Positions 52,109 through 61,427 are shown, numbered from the stretch's first letter. The stretch: DNA of 64,000 nt from Kribbella antiqua (GCF_004345665.1 NZ_SLWR01000020.1:33594-97593), one strand, 5' to 3'. Numbers and translations: made by a program. Notes: generated from the sequence alone by a model not told the origin.

Positions 52109-53085
52109 CAGTACTCCATCACCCGGTCGACCCCGTCGAGTACCCGGTCCAGGTCGGGCAGGTACTCCTCCTCCATCCGCGACGGCGGATACGGGGTGTC
52201 GTACCCGGTGACGCGCAGCACCGGCGCCTCCAGGTGGTAGAAGCACTCCTCGGTGACCCGGGCCGCGATCTCCGACCCCGGCCCGAGCGTGTACGGCGCC
52301 TCGTGCACCACGACGGCTCGGCGGGTCTTACGAACCGACGCGAAGATCGTCGCGAGGTCCAGCGGCGAAATTGTCCGCAGGTCGACGACCTCGAGCTGCC
52401 GTCCGTCCTCGGCCGCGGCCTCGGCCGCCTGTACGCACGTCTTCACCATCGGCCCGTAGCAGAACAACGTCGCATCGGTGCCTGAACGGACCACCTTCGC
52501 CTGGTGCAGCGGCAGCGCCGGCGGCACCGACTCGTCCAGCTCCGCCTTCTCGTGGTAGCGCCGCTTCGGCTCGAAGAAGATGACCGGGTCGTCGGAGGCG
52601 ATCGCCTGCTGGATCATCCAGTACGCGTCCACCGGGTCGCCGCAGGACACCACCTTCAGGCCGGGCACGTGCGCGAACAGCGTCTCCGGCGACTCCGAGT
52701 GGTGCTCGACCGCGCCGATGCCGCCGCCGTACGGGATCCGGATGACGACCGGCATCTTGATCCGGCCCATCGACCGGTAGTGCATCTTCGCGACCTGGCT
52801 GATGATCTGGTCGTACGCCGGGAAGACGAACCCGTCGAACTGGATCTCGCAGACTGGCCGGTACCCGCGCAGCGCCAGGCCGACCGCGGTGCCGATGATG
52901 CCGGACTCGGCCAGCGGGGTGTCGATCACCCGGTCCTCGCCGAAGTCCTTCTGCAGACCTTCGGTGACCCGGAAAACCCCGCCGAGCTTGCCGATGTCCT
53001 CGCCCATCACGACGACCTTGGGGTCGGCCTCCATCGCGGCCCGCAGGCCGGCGTTGATGCCCTTGCCGAGAGTGATCTTCGTCAT
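52108..53085 (-). CDS. bkdB: 2-oxoacid dehydrogenase E1 component, beta subunit
   Basis: 325-aa thiamine-diphosphate enzyme subunit. VVVMGEDIGKLGGVFRVTEGL, DTPLAESGIIGTAVGLALRGYRPV (cofactor-activating Glu) and VVRSGTDATLFCYGPMV are the family blocks; the His of GAVEHHSESPE lies in the active site. Together with E1-alpha it decarboxylates branched-chain 2-oxoacids from Val, Leu and Ile, giving acyl-CoA for catabolism or branched fatty-acid primers. Three bases separate it from E1-alpha. Confidence 0.93.
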   Translation of the reverse strand: MTKITLGKGINAGLRAAMEADPKVVVMGEDIGKLGGVFRVTEGLQKDFGEDRVIDTPLAESGIIGTAVGLALRGYRPVCEIQFDGFVFPAYDQIISQVAKMHYRSMGRIKMPVVIRIPYGGGIGAVEHHSESPETLFAHVPGLKVVSCGDPVDAYWMIQQAIASDDPVIFFEPKRRYHEKAELDESVPPALPLHQAKVVRSGTDATLFCYGPMVKTCVQAAEAAAEDGRQLEVVDLRTISPLDLATIFASVRKTRRAVVVHEAPYTLGPGSEIAARVTEECFYHLEAPVLRVTGYDTPYPPSRMEEEYLPDLDRVLDGVDRVMEY

Positions 53086-53088
53086 CGC

Positions 53089-54252
53089 TCAGCCCTCGCC
53101 TTCGAACGAAGCGGCGTACGCGGCGAACTGCTCCCGCTGCTCCGCCAGCTGCGGCGTCTCCTCGACGTACACGTGCTGGAAGAAGTCGGTCAGCTCCGGG
53201 TTCGGCAGCGACAGGCAGCCGGCCCGCAGTTCGGCGGCGATCTTGTCCGCCTCGGCGTCGACCTCGCCGAAGAAGTCCTGGTCGACCCCGGCGGAGCGGG
53301 TCAGGTACGCCCGGACGCGCTGGATCGGGTCCTTGAGCTTCCAGTGCTCGAGGTCCTCGCTCAGCCGGTACTTGGTCGGGTCGTCGGAGGTGGTGTGCGC
53401 GCCCATCCGGTACGTGTATGCCTCGACCAGCGTCGGGCCGCTGCCCTCGCGGGCCCGCTTCGTCGCCTGCTGGGTGACGGCGTACGTCGCGAGTACGTCG
53501 TTGCCGTCGACGCGGATACCGGGGAAGCCGAAGCCGGCCGCGCGCTGGTACAGCGGGATCCGGGTCTGCCGGTCGATCGGCTCGGAGATGGCCCACTGGT
53601 TGTTCTGGCAGAAGAACACGACCGGCGCGTTGAAGACCGAGGCCCAGATGAACGCCTCGTTCACGTCGCCCTGGCTGCTGGCGCCGTCACCGAAGTACGC
53701 GATCGTGCACTCGCCGTTCTCGGCGTCGCCGATGGCGTGGTCGCGCTGCTGGCCCATCGCGTACCCGGTCGCGTGCAGCGTCTGGGCGCCGATCACGATC
53801 GTGTACAGGTGGAAGTTGTTGTCCTTCGGGTCCCAGCCGCCCTGGTCGACGCCGCGGAACAGACCGAGCAGCCGCAGCGGGTCGACGCCCTGGCACCAGG
53901 CGACGCCATGCTCGCGGTACGTCGGGAAGACCATGTCCTTGCTGTTGAGGGACCGGGCGGAGCCGACCTGGGCGGCCTCCTGGCCGAGCAGCGACGCCCA
54001 CAGCCCGAGCTCACCCTGCCGCTGCAGCGCGGTCGCCTCGGTGTCGATCCGGCGGACCAGGGTCATGTCCCGGTAGAAGCCCTTGATCGCCTCGTCGTCG
54101 AGGTCGAACGAGTAGTCCGGGTGCTCGACGCGCTCGCCTTCGGGCGTCAGCAGCTGGACGAACTCGACCTCCTCGGAGGCCTGGGGTGGACTGACCGGCG
54201 CCTCGTGGGGCGCGAACACTTCCGGGGCACTCCCCGGCATCGACTCACTCAC
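53089..54252 (-). CDS. bkdA: 2-oxoacid dehydrogenase E1 component, alpha subunit
   Basis: 387 aa. The ThDP-binding motif is YFGDGASSQGDVNEAFIWASVFNAPVVFFCQNNQWAIS at about 200-238 (GDG...NN). YRMGAHTTSDDPTKYR and ASLLGQEAAQVG are E1-alpha hallmarks of the branched-chain type. GTG at 54252 follows GAGGAG; ATG at 54240 is an alternative. First gene of the operon; the long 5' gap has inverted motifs (see the adjacent intergenic entry). Confidence 0.92.
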   Translation of the reverse strand: MSESMPGSAPEVFAPHEAPVSPPQASEEVEFVQLLTPEGERVEHPDYSFDLDDEAIKGFYRDMTLVRRIDTEATALQRQGELGLWASLLGQEAAQVGSARSLNSKDMVFPTYREHGVAWCQGVDPLRLLGLFRGVDQGGWDPKDNNFHLYTIVIGAQTLHATGYAMGQQRDHAIGDAENGECTIAYFGDGASSQGDVNEAFIWASVFNAPVVFFCQNNQWAISEPIDRQTRIPLYQRAAGFGFPGIRVDGNDVLATYAVTQQATKRAREGSGPTLVEAYTYRMGAHTTSDDPTKYRLSEDLEHWKLKDPIQRVRAYLTRSAGVDQDFFGEVDAEADKIAAELRAGCLSLPNPELTDFFQHVYVEETPQLAEQREQFAAYAASFEGEG

Positions 54253-54584
54253 AAGCACTCCTCGGGTTCGAGCGCGGGATCGCCGCGACCGCAACGTTGC
54301 ACGGGGCCGGCCCCTTCAGCCGGGTGAGGCTTCGCAGGCAGGACCGCGTGGATCCAGGGGGTTGAGCACTGTCTTGCAGTGGACCTCCTCACTGGTCTCA
54401 CTGCCCATCTTGCCGGACACCGTAACCGTCAGGTCGCTGATCCGCTAACTGTCTGGACGCTTGCGGGTACGGCGGTACCGAAACGGGTCCAGGGCTGAGA
54501 CACCAGTCCATCAATTGGTCCTATTGTCGCGCTTGTGACAGGCGCTGCGCACCCGGTGCGAGATGTGTCACAGATGCGTACCGA
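54253..54584. other. 332-bp control region upstream of the 2-oxoacid dehydrogenase operon
   Basis: No gene is seen. CAATTGGTCCTATTG (dyad CAAT/ATTG) lies near 54514-54528 and TGTGACA/TGTCACA near 54534-54572. Lrp/AsnC-type BkdR proteins bind loose dyads before bkd genes in other bacteria, but no bkdR is adjacent. A promoter cannot be placed with confidence. Confidence 0.35.
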
Positions 54585-55641
54585 TTACGGCAGTTTCTCG
54601 AGCCGGATCAGCTTGAAGTTGGTGCCTTCGCGGTCGCCGTCACCAGGCGTGTTCTCCCCGTCATGCACCGCGAACAAGCCGTGCGGGAACAGCGGCCCGA
54701 GCGCCTGAGTCGTTACCGCCGCGCCATCACTGTGCTGTACGCCGTCCGCCGCCGGACCGTCGACCACCCGGAACCCGGCCCGGTAGGTCAGCTTGCGCCC
54801 GTCGATCCGGTAGACCGCGAAGGTCGAGTCGCCCTGGCTCGACGCGTACAGCGTCCGTACACCATTCCGGTAGGCGATCGTGAGGCCCTCGGCGGCGGCG
54901 CTGAGGTGCTTCCCGGCGTCAGCGCTGACCGGACCGGTCGGCTCGCACTCCTCGGTCTCCTCGTTGTACGTCGCCGGCTGGCCGAACTCACGGACCTTCT
55001 CGACCAGCTCGGGCTTCCCGTTCCGAGGGATGCGCCAGATGCCGACGTCCTCCTGAGCGGCGTACAGGTCATTGGTGGTGGTGTCGAAGACCATGCCCTC
55101 GAGCTGCGGCCGGTCGCCGGGCTCCTCGCACGGGCTCCAGGTGCTGCCATCGGTCAACTTGAAGCTGCTCGGGAGGTCGACCCTGCCGAGGCGGCGGTAG
55201 GTGACCTTGCCCTTGCCGTCCGGAACCAGCCGGAAGAGCCGACCCGAGTCTCGCTGCGCCGGGTCACCGCGACGATCGGCTGCCCCTGAACCGTGGTCGC
55301 GGCCAGACCGTAAGCCGTCCGCTGCTCCTGGACCTCCTCGGTGTCCTTGCTGAACACGAGCGGAGCGTCGGCACTGGTGACATCGGTCAGCCTGCCCGCC
55401 TTGACGGCGTACGTGCGGAGCTGGTCACGGCCGCGGTCCGTCACGACTGCGAGGTTCCGACCAGGTCGACATTGTTGAACCGGCCCGGCTCCTGGTCCGG
55501 CGCGGGCGCCGGCCGCGTGGCGAACCGCTGTACTTCCTTGCCGGTGAGGTCGAAGACGGTCAGCCCGCCGTTCTTGAGCGTTCCGAGTACGACGCTGCGC
55601 TCGGGGTGCTGCTGGTCGACCCAGATGGCCGGGTCGTCGGC
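54585..55641 (-). pseudogene. Beta-propeller 3-phytase, decayed
   Basis: Phytase sequence is spread over three frames. DDPAIWVDQQHPERSVVLGTLKN to GRFNNVDLVG runs from 55641 and is preceded by a stop, so the signal peptide and start are lost. A frameshift near 55440 leads to VTDRGRDQLRTYAVKAG and IVAVTRRSETRV; one missing base near 55243 then changes frame to LFRLVPDGKGKVTYRRLGRVDLP, SSFKLTDGSTWSPCEEPGDRPQLEGMVFD and the end GTNFKLIRLEKLP. Loss of the start plus two frame changes show real decay, unlike the single-base breaks elsewhere. Confidence 0.85.
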
Positions 55642-55764
55642 TCAGTACCGGGCACCCTTCCCGGTCCGCATGGCGTGGCGGGAAACAGCGGATTGCTGAC
55701 CGGAAACCGCCTTGCGCCGGTCCCGCCGTGGGCTTAGCGTAATTACTGTTCTTGCATTACACCC

Positions 55765-56736
55765 ATGACAGTGAGGACGCTGATGGCCGCCGCTTCGCCC
55801 GCCGTACTGCCCGAGACCGGTGCCCGTCAGGCGTCGGCGGCGATGATCTGGTCGGCTCTCGCGGTGGTGTACGTGGTCTGGGGTTCGACGTACCTCGGCA
55901 TCCGGGTGGTCGTCGATGCGCAGATCCCGCCGATGCTCGGGATGGCGTCCCGGTTCCTGACGGCGGCCGTGGTGCTGGCCGCGATCCTGAGCCTGAAGTC
56001 GGGCTGGCGTCGGCTCCGCATCACCCGCCGCGAGGCGCTCGGAGCGGCCGTCGTCGGCGTACTGCTACTTGCCTTTGGCAACGGTGGGGTCGCGATCGCG
56101 GAGCAGACGGTGCCCTCCGGACTGGCCGCGCTGCTGGTCGCCGCGATCCCGCTCTGGGTGATGCTGCTGCGCGTCGGTGGCGGCGAGCGACCACGGTGGC
56201 TGACCTGGCTCGGCGTCCTGATCGGATTCGCCGGCGTGGCAGTGCTCGCGGTGTCCGGTGGCGACACCAGCGCGAAGCCACTGTCGGTGGGGATCCTGGT
56301 GGTCGGCACGATCAGCTGGGCGACCGGCTCCCGCTTCTCCCCCAGGCTCGGACTGCCGCGCGACCCGCTGGTCGCGGCACTGTACGAGATGGCGTTCGGC
56401 GGTACGGCGATGATCCTGCTCGGCGTGATCCGAGGCGAACCCGGGCGACTCGACCTCGGCGCGATCGACGGCTCCGGCTGGATCGCGCTCGGCTATCTGA
56501 TCGTCTTCGGCTCGCTGCTCGCGTACAGCGCCTACAGTTACCTGCTCGCGAACGCGCCCATCTCGCTGATCAGCACCTACGCGTACGTGAACCCGGCGGT
56601 CGCCGTACTGCTGGGCTGGCTGATCCTCTCCGAGCACATCACGGCGAAGATCCTGATCGGCGGCGCCGTCATCATCGTCGGTGTCGCGCTCGTGGTGTCG
56701 GCCGAGAGGCGACCACGGGCGACTGCCGGGCGGTGA
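55765..56736 (+). CDS. EamA/DMT family transporter
   Basis: 323 aa with ten helices in two EamA halves: ALAVVYVVWGSTYLGIRVVVD and GSLLAYSAYSYLLANAPISLISTYAYVNPAVAVLLGWLILSEHIT, the latter diagnostic of RhaT/YdcZ-like exporters. GC-rich but otherwise ordinary. The ATG at 55765 follows a short AT-rich stretch (CATTAC) that could be a leaderless promoter. Substrate unknown. Confidence 0.88.
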   Translation: MTVRTLMAAASPAVLPETGARQASAAMIWSALAVVYVVWGSTYLGIRVVVDAQIPPMLGMASRFLTAAVVLAAILSLKSGWRRLRITRREALGAAVVGVLLLAFGNGGVAIAEQTVPSGLAALLVAAIPLWVMLLRVGGGERPRWLTWLGVLIGFAGVAVLAVSGGDTSAKPLSVGILVVGTISWATGSRFSPRLGLPRDPLVAALYEMAFGGTAMILLGVIRGEPGRLDLGAIDGSGWIALGYLIVFGSLLAYSAYSYLLANAPISLISTYAYVNPAVAVLLGWLILSEHITAKILIGGAVIIVGVALVVSAERRPRATAGR

Positions 56737-56744
56737 CAAGGAAG

Positions 56745-56771
56745 GACCCGGGCCCCTAGGGGACCCGGGTC
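56745..56771 (+). terminator. GC palindrome after the EamA gene
   Basis: GACCCGGGCCCCT and AGGGGACCCGGGTC are complementary with a one-base bulge and almost no loop, nine bases after the stop. Confidence 0.55.
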
Positions 56772-57209
56772 TCCCACCGCTGCCGATGCGCGCGGCAGCG
56801 GGCCATGGTGCCGGCCGGCGCCCTGCCCCGAAAAAACACGGCGCGAAACTCCGGCAATGGTTCCAACGACATTCCGATTCTTCGTGGTATCGCCAATTCG
56901 GCGGCCACCGAGCCCACCGAAAACAATCTTCCGAATCACCGGGTTCATCCGTCACCCGCGCTCACTCAACGACGCACGACAGCATCGGTTACGCCCGGTC
57001 CGCGAAAAGCTGAGGATCGTTCCAACGGGGCGAGTTACCGGCAAGTTGCCTGGTCAGGGCGGGTTTGCTGCGCCGTCAGGAAAGTCATCACGTGGCGGCT
57101 ATGGGTTTCCGCCTGGGCGCAATTGCTGACAAAAAAATTAGTAACCGGCCCCATCAGGTGTCGTTACCACTAAGACGAACCCGTCAAACCCGAAAGGAAA
57201 CCTGGCATA
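56772..57209. other. 438-bp AT-richer leader region before the chaplin-like gene
   Basis: No convincing gene is present. Composition is clearly less GC-rich than the surroundings, with AT-rich patches (for example near 56829-56836 and 57130-57142). GAAAGGAAA lies about nine bases before the next ATG. A long regulatory leader is likely, but I see no defined riboswitch. Confidence 0.4.
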
Positions 57210-57809
57210 ATGCAGGTAACTCGCAAGATCGCCGCCGCCGCGGCCGTGGCGACCGTCGCCACGCTGGGCCTGGCCACCGTCGTGAGCGCGAACGTTCTCG
57301 ACGACACCCAGAAGAAGGCTGCGGACACCGGCCTGGCCGACGCGGCGTCGCTGGCCAGCAAGGGCTACGGCGGCCACGGTGGCAAGCAGTGGTACTGGGT
57401 CAAGGGCAACGGGTCGCTCGTGTCCGTTGACCAGAACAACGTCGGTCCGTTCCAGGCCTGCCACAACTTCGTTCCGGTCAACGGCGTGGGCGGCCAGGTG
57501 CCGGTCACCGACATCGTCGGCGTCGTCGGCCTGTGGAACGACGGCAACAGCGCCACCGCCGTCAAGACCTGCGAGCAGGACTCGAAGCAGAACAACGGCA
57601 AGTGGTACCGGATGGGCGACGACGGCCTGGTCTCCGTCTCCCGCAACAACGTGGGCCCGTTCCAGGTCTGCCACAACGAGGTTCCGGTGAACGGCGTTGG
57701 CGGGCAGGTCCCGATCAGCGACCTGACCGGCATCCTGGGCCTGGGCAACGACGGCAACTCCGTCGACTCGCTGAAGACCTGCGAGCAGGGCTCCAGCCAG
57801 AACAACTGA
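57210..57809 (+). CDS. Secreted duplicated chaplin-like protein
   Basis: 199 aa. Signal peptide RKIAAAAAVATVATLGLATVV ends near residue 27. The mature protein has two 70-residue repeats, each with NNVGPFQ(A/V)CHN, VPVNGVGGQVP and DGNS followed by KTCEQ, giving two Cys per repeat (84/121 and 154/191). The VPVN-rich segment with Val/Gly/Leu (TDIVGVVGLW) resembles chaplins, the surface-active amyloids of streptomycete aerial hyphae, although the chaplin repeat is shorter. Surface coat function is my inference. A long leader precedes it and twin terminators follow. Confidence 0.6.
   Translation: MQVTRKIAAAAAVATVATLGLATVVSANVLDDTQKKAADTGLADAASLASKGYGGHGGKQWYWVKGNGSLVSVDQNNVGPFQACHNFVPVNGVGGQVPVTDIVGVVGLWNDGNSATAVKTCEQDSKQNNGKWYRMGDDGLVSVSRNNVGPFQVCHNEVPVNGVGGQVPISDLTGILGLGNDGNSVDSLKTCEQGSSQNN
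57390..57806. repeat. Two tandem 210-bp coding repeats in the chaplin-like gene
   Basis: Units correspond to residues 61-130 and 131-199. Cys, NNVGPFQ and VNGVGGQVP positions repeat exactly 70 residues apart and the DNA is highly similar, indicating a recent internal duplication. Confidence 0.9.
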
Positions 57810-57884
57810 CCTCCCTCCCTGGTCAGTGACGCAGGACCCGAAAGAGCCACCTCGGTGGGGTGACTGATTCGGTAGCACCACAAG

Positions 57885-57958
57885 CGGCGCCGGGAGAAAG
57901 CCTCACTCCTCCCGGCGCCGTTTCACGCCCGGCCCTCGTCCCACTGCGGGCCGGGCGT
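57885..57958 (+). terminator. Two consecutive terminators after the chaplin-like gene
   Basis: CGGCGCCGGGAG (57885-57896) pairs perfectly with CTCCCGGCGCCG (57909-57920), followed by TTT. ACGCCCGGCCC (57925-57935) pairs with GGGCCGGGCGT (57948-57958), followed by TTT. The convergent SDR gene ends just beyond, so the second hairpin serves both. Confidence 0.85.
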
Positions 57959-57960
57959 TT

Positions 57961-58671
57961 TCATGCCCGCAGATCCCGCAGGTCCACGCACGAACCGTTC
58001 GGCAGGTCTCGCTCCAGCAGCGACCAGATGCCGGCAGCCGCAGCAGCCGGCGTACTGAGAGCTCCGGTGCGCTTGAGTTCATGAAAGCGACCGACAGCAG
58101 GGAAGGCTTCCTCGGCCGTCGCCCGGACCTCGGTCTGCATCGCGGTATCGACCACTCCCGGTGCGACGGCGATCACCCGGCATCCGTCCTGCTCCTGCCC
58201 CACCGTCCGAACCCACTGCTCGACCGCGGCTTTCCCCGCGTTGTACGACGACCATCCGGCGTACGCCGTCTTGGCAGCGCCTGACGACAGCATCACCAGG
58301 TGCCGCTCGCAGCTGAGCCCAGCCGTGGCCCGGAGGAAGGCCCGGCCGAGGACCTGCGGCGCGGCCGAGTTCAGCAGCACCGCCCGCGTGTAGTCCGCGG
58401 CGTCGACATCATGCGCGGGCCCGATCGGCGTGATCGTGCCGGCGTTGTGGATGAAGACGACCCGCTCACCGTCGTACCCGCTCAGCTCCTGCGCGAAGTG
58501 CTGCTCGACCCGCACCCAGTCGGCCGGCTCGGACAGGTCGGCTTGGAAGTGTTCCGCCGTACCGCCGCGCCGGGACAGATCGATCACGCGCGCGTCCGGG
58601 TATGGCACGGCCGCCGCGAGCGCCGCGCCGATCCCGGCCGATGCCCCGGAGATCCAGACCAGCGAGCTCAC
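57961..58671 (-). CDS. Short-chain dehydrogenase/reductase
   Basis: 236 aa. The NADP-binding motif is VWISGASAGIGAALA (residues 5-19), NAGTITPIGP follows, and the catalytic Ser, Tyr and Lys appear in MLSSGAAKTAYAGWSSYNAGKAAVEQW (about 128-155). RRGG after ARVIDLS favours NADPH, as in sepiapterin-reductase-like enzymes. The GTG start overlaps the aminotransferase stop (GTGA), so the two are one operon. Substrate unknown. Confidence 0.88.
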   Translation of the reverse strand: MSSLVWISGASAGIGAALAAAVPYPDARVIDLSRRGGTAEHFQADLSEPADWVRVEQHFAQELSGYDGERVVFIHNAGTITPIGPAHDVDAADYTRAVLLNSAAPQVLGRAFLRATAGLSCERHLVMLSSGAAKTAYAGWSSYNAGKAAVEQWVRTVGQEQDGCRVIAVAPGVVDTAMQTEVRATAEEAFPAVGRFHELKRTGALSTPAAAAAGIWSLLERDLPNGSCVDLRDLRA

Positions 58672-59747
58672 GTGCGCCAGGCGCGGGCGACGGACAGGAA
58701 GAGGTCGTTCGCCTCGCGTTCGCCGATGGTGATCCGCGCGCCCTCACCGGGGAACGGGCGGATCGAGACGCCCTCGGCCTGGACCGCCTCGGCGAACGCG
58801 ACAGTGTCGTCGCCGAGGCTCAGCCAGACGAAGTTCGTCTGCGTCTCCGGCACCTCCCACCCGGCGGCGCGCAGCTCGTCGACCACGCGGGTGCGCTCCT
58901 CGACCAGCGCGTCGACCCGTTTCAGCAGCTCGTCCTCGACGCCCAGCGACGCGATCGCGGCCGCCTGAGCGATGTGGCTGACCCCGAACGGCAACGCACA
59001 CTTGCGAATCGCGGCCACCACCGTCGGGTGCGCGATCGCGTACCCGACCCGGAAGCCGGCCAGGCCGTACGCCTTGGAGAAGGTCCGGAGTACGGCGACG
59101 TTCGGCCGGTCCCGGTACACGTCCACACCGTCGACGACGTCAGGCTCCCGGACGAACTCGCGGTACGCCTCGTCCAGCACGACCAGCACATTCGGCGGTA
59201 CGACGTCCAGGAACGCGAGCAGCTCGTCACGCCTTACCACCGGCCCGGTCGGGTTGTTCGGCGTACAGACGATGACGACCTTGGTCCGGTCGGTGAGCGC
59301 AGCTTCCATCGCCTTGAAGTCGTGCCGGGCGTCGTCGGTCAGCGGCACCCGGACCGACGTCGCGCCGGTCAGCTGGACGGCGATCGGGTACGCCTCGAAG
59401 GAGCGCCACGCGTAGACCACCTCGTCGCCCTCGGCGACCGTCGCCTGCAGCAGGTGGTAGAGCAGCGCGACGGAGCCGGTCGCGACGGCGAGGTCGCTGG
59501 TCGGCACGCCGAACCGCGCCGACAGCGCCTCGAGCAGGTCGACCGCACCCATGTCCGGGTAGCGGTTCATCTGCGCGGCGGCCTCGGTGGCGGCGGCCAG
59601 GACACCCGGCAGCGGCGGGTACGGGTTCTCGTTGCTGGACAACTTGTACGTCGGCCGGCCGTCGGTACGCGCGGGCGGACGACCGGGCTTGTACGCCGCG
59701 ACATCGTCCAGGCAGGCGCGAAACCGAACCTCGTTGTCAGGGGTCAT
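58668..59747 (-). CDS. Histidinol-phosphate/aromatic aminotransferase (HisC/Pat type)
   Basis: 359-aa class I/II PLP aminotransferase. The Schiff-base Lys lies in RTFSKAYGLAGFRVGYA at about 222-238. SSNENPYPPLPGV, CTPNNPTGPVV and VVLDEAYREF are HisC-family blocks. Isolated copies of this family often act on phenylalanine rather than in histidine synthesis; no other his genes are nearby, so hisC2/pat is more likely. Coupled to the SDR gene and divergent from the amidinohydrolase gene. Confidence 0.88.
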   Translation of the reverse strand: MTPDNEVRFRACLDDVAAYKPGRPPARTDGRPTYKLSSNENPYPPLPGVLAAATEAAAQMNRYPDMGAVDLLEALSARFGVPTSDLAVATGSVALLYHLLQATVAEGDEVVYAWRSFEAYPIAVQLTGATSVRVPLTDDARHDFKAMEAALTDRTKVVIVCTPNNPTGPVVRRDELLAFLDVVPPNVLVVLDEAYREFVREPDVVDGVDVYRDRPNVAVLRTFSKAYGLAGFRVGYAIAHPTVVAAIRKCALPFGVSHIAQAAAIASLGVEDELLKRVDALVEERTRVVDELRAAGWEVPETQTNFVWLSLGDDTVAFAEAVQAEGVSIRPFPGEGARITIGEREANDLFLSVARAWRT

Positions 59748-59853
59748 GCCCGCAGGTTAGTCCTTACCGCACCCCCGAACCACCCTCCACCAAGTGTCCT
59801 GGGCCACCCTCGCCAGAACCGTTTGACTCCGGCCAGAGCGGGCTGCAAACTGA

Positions 59854-59872
59854 CTGATTGTCGGACAATCAG
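59854..59872. promoter_or_regulatory. Perfect 19-bp palindrome upstream of the dimethylargininase gene
   Basis: CTGATTGTCGGACAATCAG is a perfect palindrome around one base. Its core TTGTCGGACAA fits the TNGTNNNACNA consensus of FadR/GntR repressors. It stands 74 bases before the dimethylargininase ATG and 107 bases before the divergent aminotransferase. A FadR-class GntR gene lies at 63205. Confidence 0.65.
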
Positions 59873-59945
59873 GAGATCTGACAGGGCGCCTCGCTGCGCT
59901 CGGCGGAGGCGAGATCAGGTTTCAACAGTCAGGTAAGGGGTTCAC

Positions 59946-60818
59946 ATGGGTCAGTCGCTGGAGTGGGGTCGCCGTTATCTGATGGTCCGCCCGGACCACT
60001 TCCGGATCGACTACGTGATCAACCCGTACATGTCGACCCAGGACCAGCCCGACCCCGAACTCGCGCTCAAGCAATGGGACTCGCTGCGTCAGGCGATCGT
60101 CGACGCGGGCGGCGAGGTCGACGTACTCGCGCAGCGGCCGGACTCTCCCGACATGGTCTACGCGATGAACCTCGGGCTCGCGACGGCGGACGGCCGGGCG
60201 ATGCTCTCGCACATGCGGTTCGAGCCGCGGCGGAAGGAGTCGCTGACCGCGGCCGACTGGTTCATCGGGCACGGGTTCACGCTCGGCCGGACCGGTTCTG
60301 ATGATGTCGGACCGCACTTCGAGTCCGGCGACGCGTTCGTGTTCGGCGACAGCCTGGTGGTCGGGTACGGGCCGCGCACGGAGGCGGAGGCGCTCAAGCA
60401 CCTGGCGACCGAGTGGAACATCCGGGTCCGCGGGCTACGCATCGCGCACGAGGGGATGTACCACCTCGACCTGCCGTTCTGCCCGGTCGACAGTACGCAC
60501 GCGATGGTCTATCCGCCGGCCTTCGACGAGGCGAGCCAGGCGGAGCTGTCCGGCATCGTGCCGGACCCGATCGTGCTCACCGACGAGGAGGCGTTCGCGT
60601 TCTGCGGCAACTCGATCGTGGTGAACGAGACGATCATCATGCCGGCCTGCTCCCCGCGCCTGCACGACATTCTCACCGGCCTCGGCCTCCGCGTCGTCGT
60701 CCTCGACCTGGGCGAGTTCCACAAGGCCGGCGGCTCCGCCCGCTGCCTGACCAACCCGCTGGACTTCCCGATGGCCGCCATCACGACCCCCGGCGGCCAG
60801 CTCACGCTGCCCGCCTGA
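59946..60818 (+). CDS. ddaH: Dimethylargininase/amidinohydrolase
   Basis: 290-aa enzyme of the arginine deiminase superfamily that hydrolyses the guanidino group of methylated arginines to citrulline. MVRPDHFRIDYVINPYM is the substrate-entry segment, catalytic His is in GMYHLDLPFCPVD (about 175) and the nucleophilic Cys in AGGSARCLTNPLD near residue 270. AAGGGG five bases before the ATG confirms the start. Related proteins act on other guanidines, so the exact substrate is not proven. A FadR-like palindrome lies upstream. Confidence 0.85.
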   Translation: MGQSLEWGRRYLMVRPDHFRIDYVINPYMSTQDQPDPELALKQWDSLRQAIVDAGGEVDVLAQRPDSPDMVYAMNLGLATADGRAMLSHMRFEPRRKESLTAADWFIGHGFTLGRTGSDDVGPHFESGDAFVFGDSLVVGYGPRTEAEALKHLATEWNIRVRGLRIAHEGMYHLDLPFCPVDSTHAMVYPPAFDEASQAELSGIVPDPIVLTDEEAFAFCGNSIVVNETIIMPACSPRLHDILTGLGLRVVVLDLGEFHKAGGSARCLTNPLDFPMAAITTPGGQLTLPA

Positions 60819-60824
60819 CGGCGA

Positions 60825-61427
60825 CTACTTGGTCCAGATGAGCTCAAGGGCGGCGGGATCGTACCCGTGGCCCTTGAGCCATTCGAGCGCGTTCTTGCGA
60901 CCGTCCCTGCCGTACACCTTGATGTAGAAGGCAAGCACCTCGGGATCACCCTTGTGCGCCTGCGAGCTGCCCTGGTCGATGGTGAAGCCGGCGCCGAGAT
61001 GTGGCAGTTCCTGCAGGATCGGGTACTTCGCCTCGAGCCGGCGGTTGAGCTCGTCGAACCGGCGCCCCGACTCGGCCTCGGCCTGGAGCGTCTCGCCCGG
61101 ATGGTTCTTCTCCCACTCGCGGCCTTCGGCGTTGTTCGAGAACAGGTACATCTTGTAGCTGGAGTCCTGCTCGATCTTCACCGTCTGGCTGTAGGTCTCG
61201 AAGCCGCGCCGCTCACCGGTGAAGGTGTGCTCGCCCTCCTTGAGCTTGAGCGCACCGTTGGCCGCGACCTGCTTGCCGTCGACGGTCAGGGTCAGATCGT
61301 TCGGGATCGAGACCACAGTGACGGTGTGTTCGGAGCCGCCGCGGAACACCAGGTACCCACCGAGCAGGATCACCGCGATCACGACCACGGTGCCGCTCAG
61401 CACGAACAGCCGGCGGTCCTCAGTCAT
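60825..61427 (-). CDS. PEGA-domain single-pass membrane protein
   Basis: 200 aa. A transmembrane helix at 8-28 (FVLSGTVVVIAVILLGGYLVF) is followed by a PEGA beta domain (VSIPNDLTLTVDGKQVAANGALKLKEGEHTF) and a helical C-terminus ending LEWLKGHGYDPAALELIWTK. PEGA domains bind glycans or peptidoglycan. ATG 61427 overlaps the hydrolase stop by eight bases, so it is co-translated. A longer start at 61472 would lie inside that gene. Confidence 0.8.
   Translation of the reverse strand: MTEDRRLFVLSGTVVVIAVILLGGYLVFRGGSEHTVTVVSIPNDLTLTVDGKQVAANGALKLKEGEHTFTGERRGFETYSQTVKIEQDSSYKMYLFSNNAEGREWEKNHPGETLQAEAESGRRFDELNRRLEAKYPILQELPHLGAGFTIDQGSSQAHKGDPEVLAFYIKVYGRDGRKNALEWLKGHGYDPAALELIWTK

Noticed and set aside
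59881..59915. GC-rich dyad after the 59854 palindrome considered as a second operator or leader ORF
   Set aside because: Arms are short and imperfect and no start codon with ribosome site is present.
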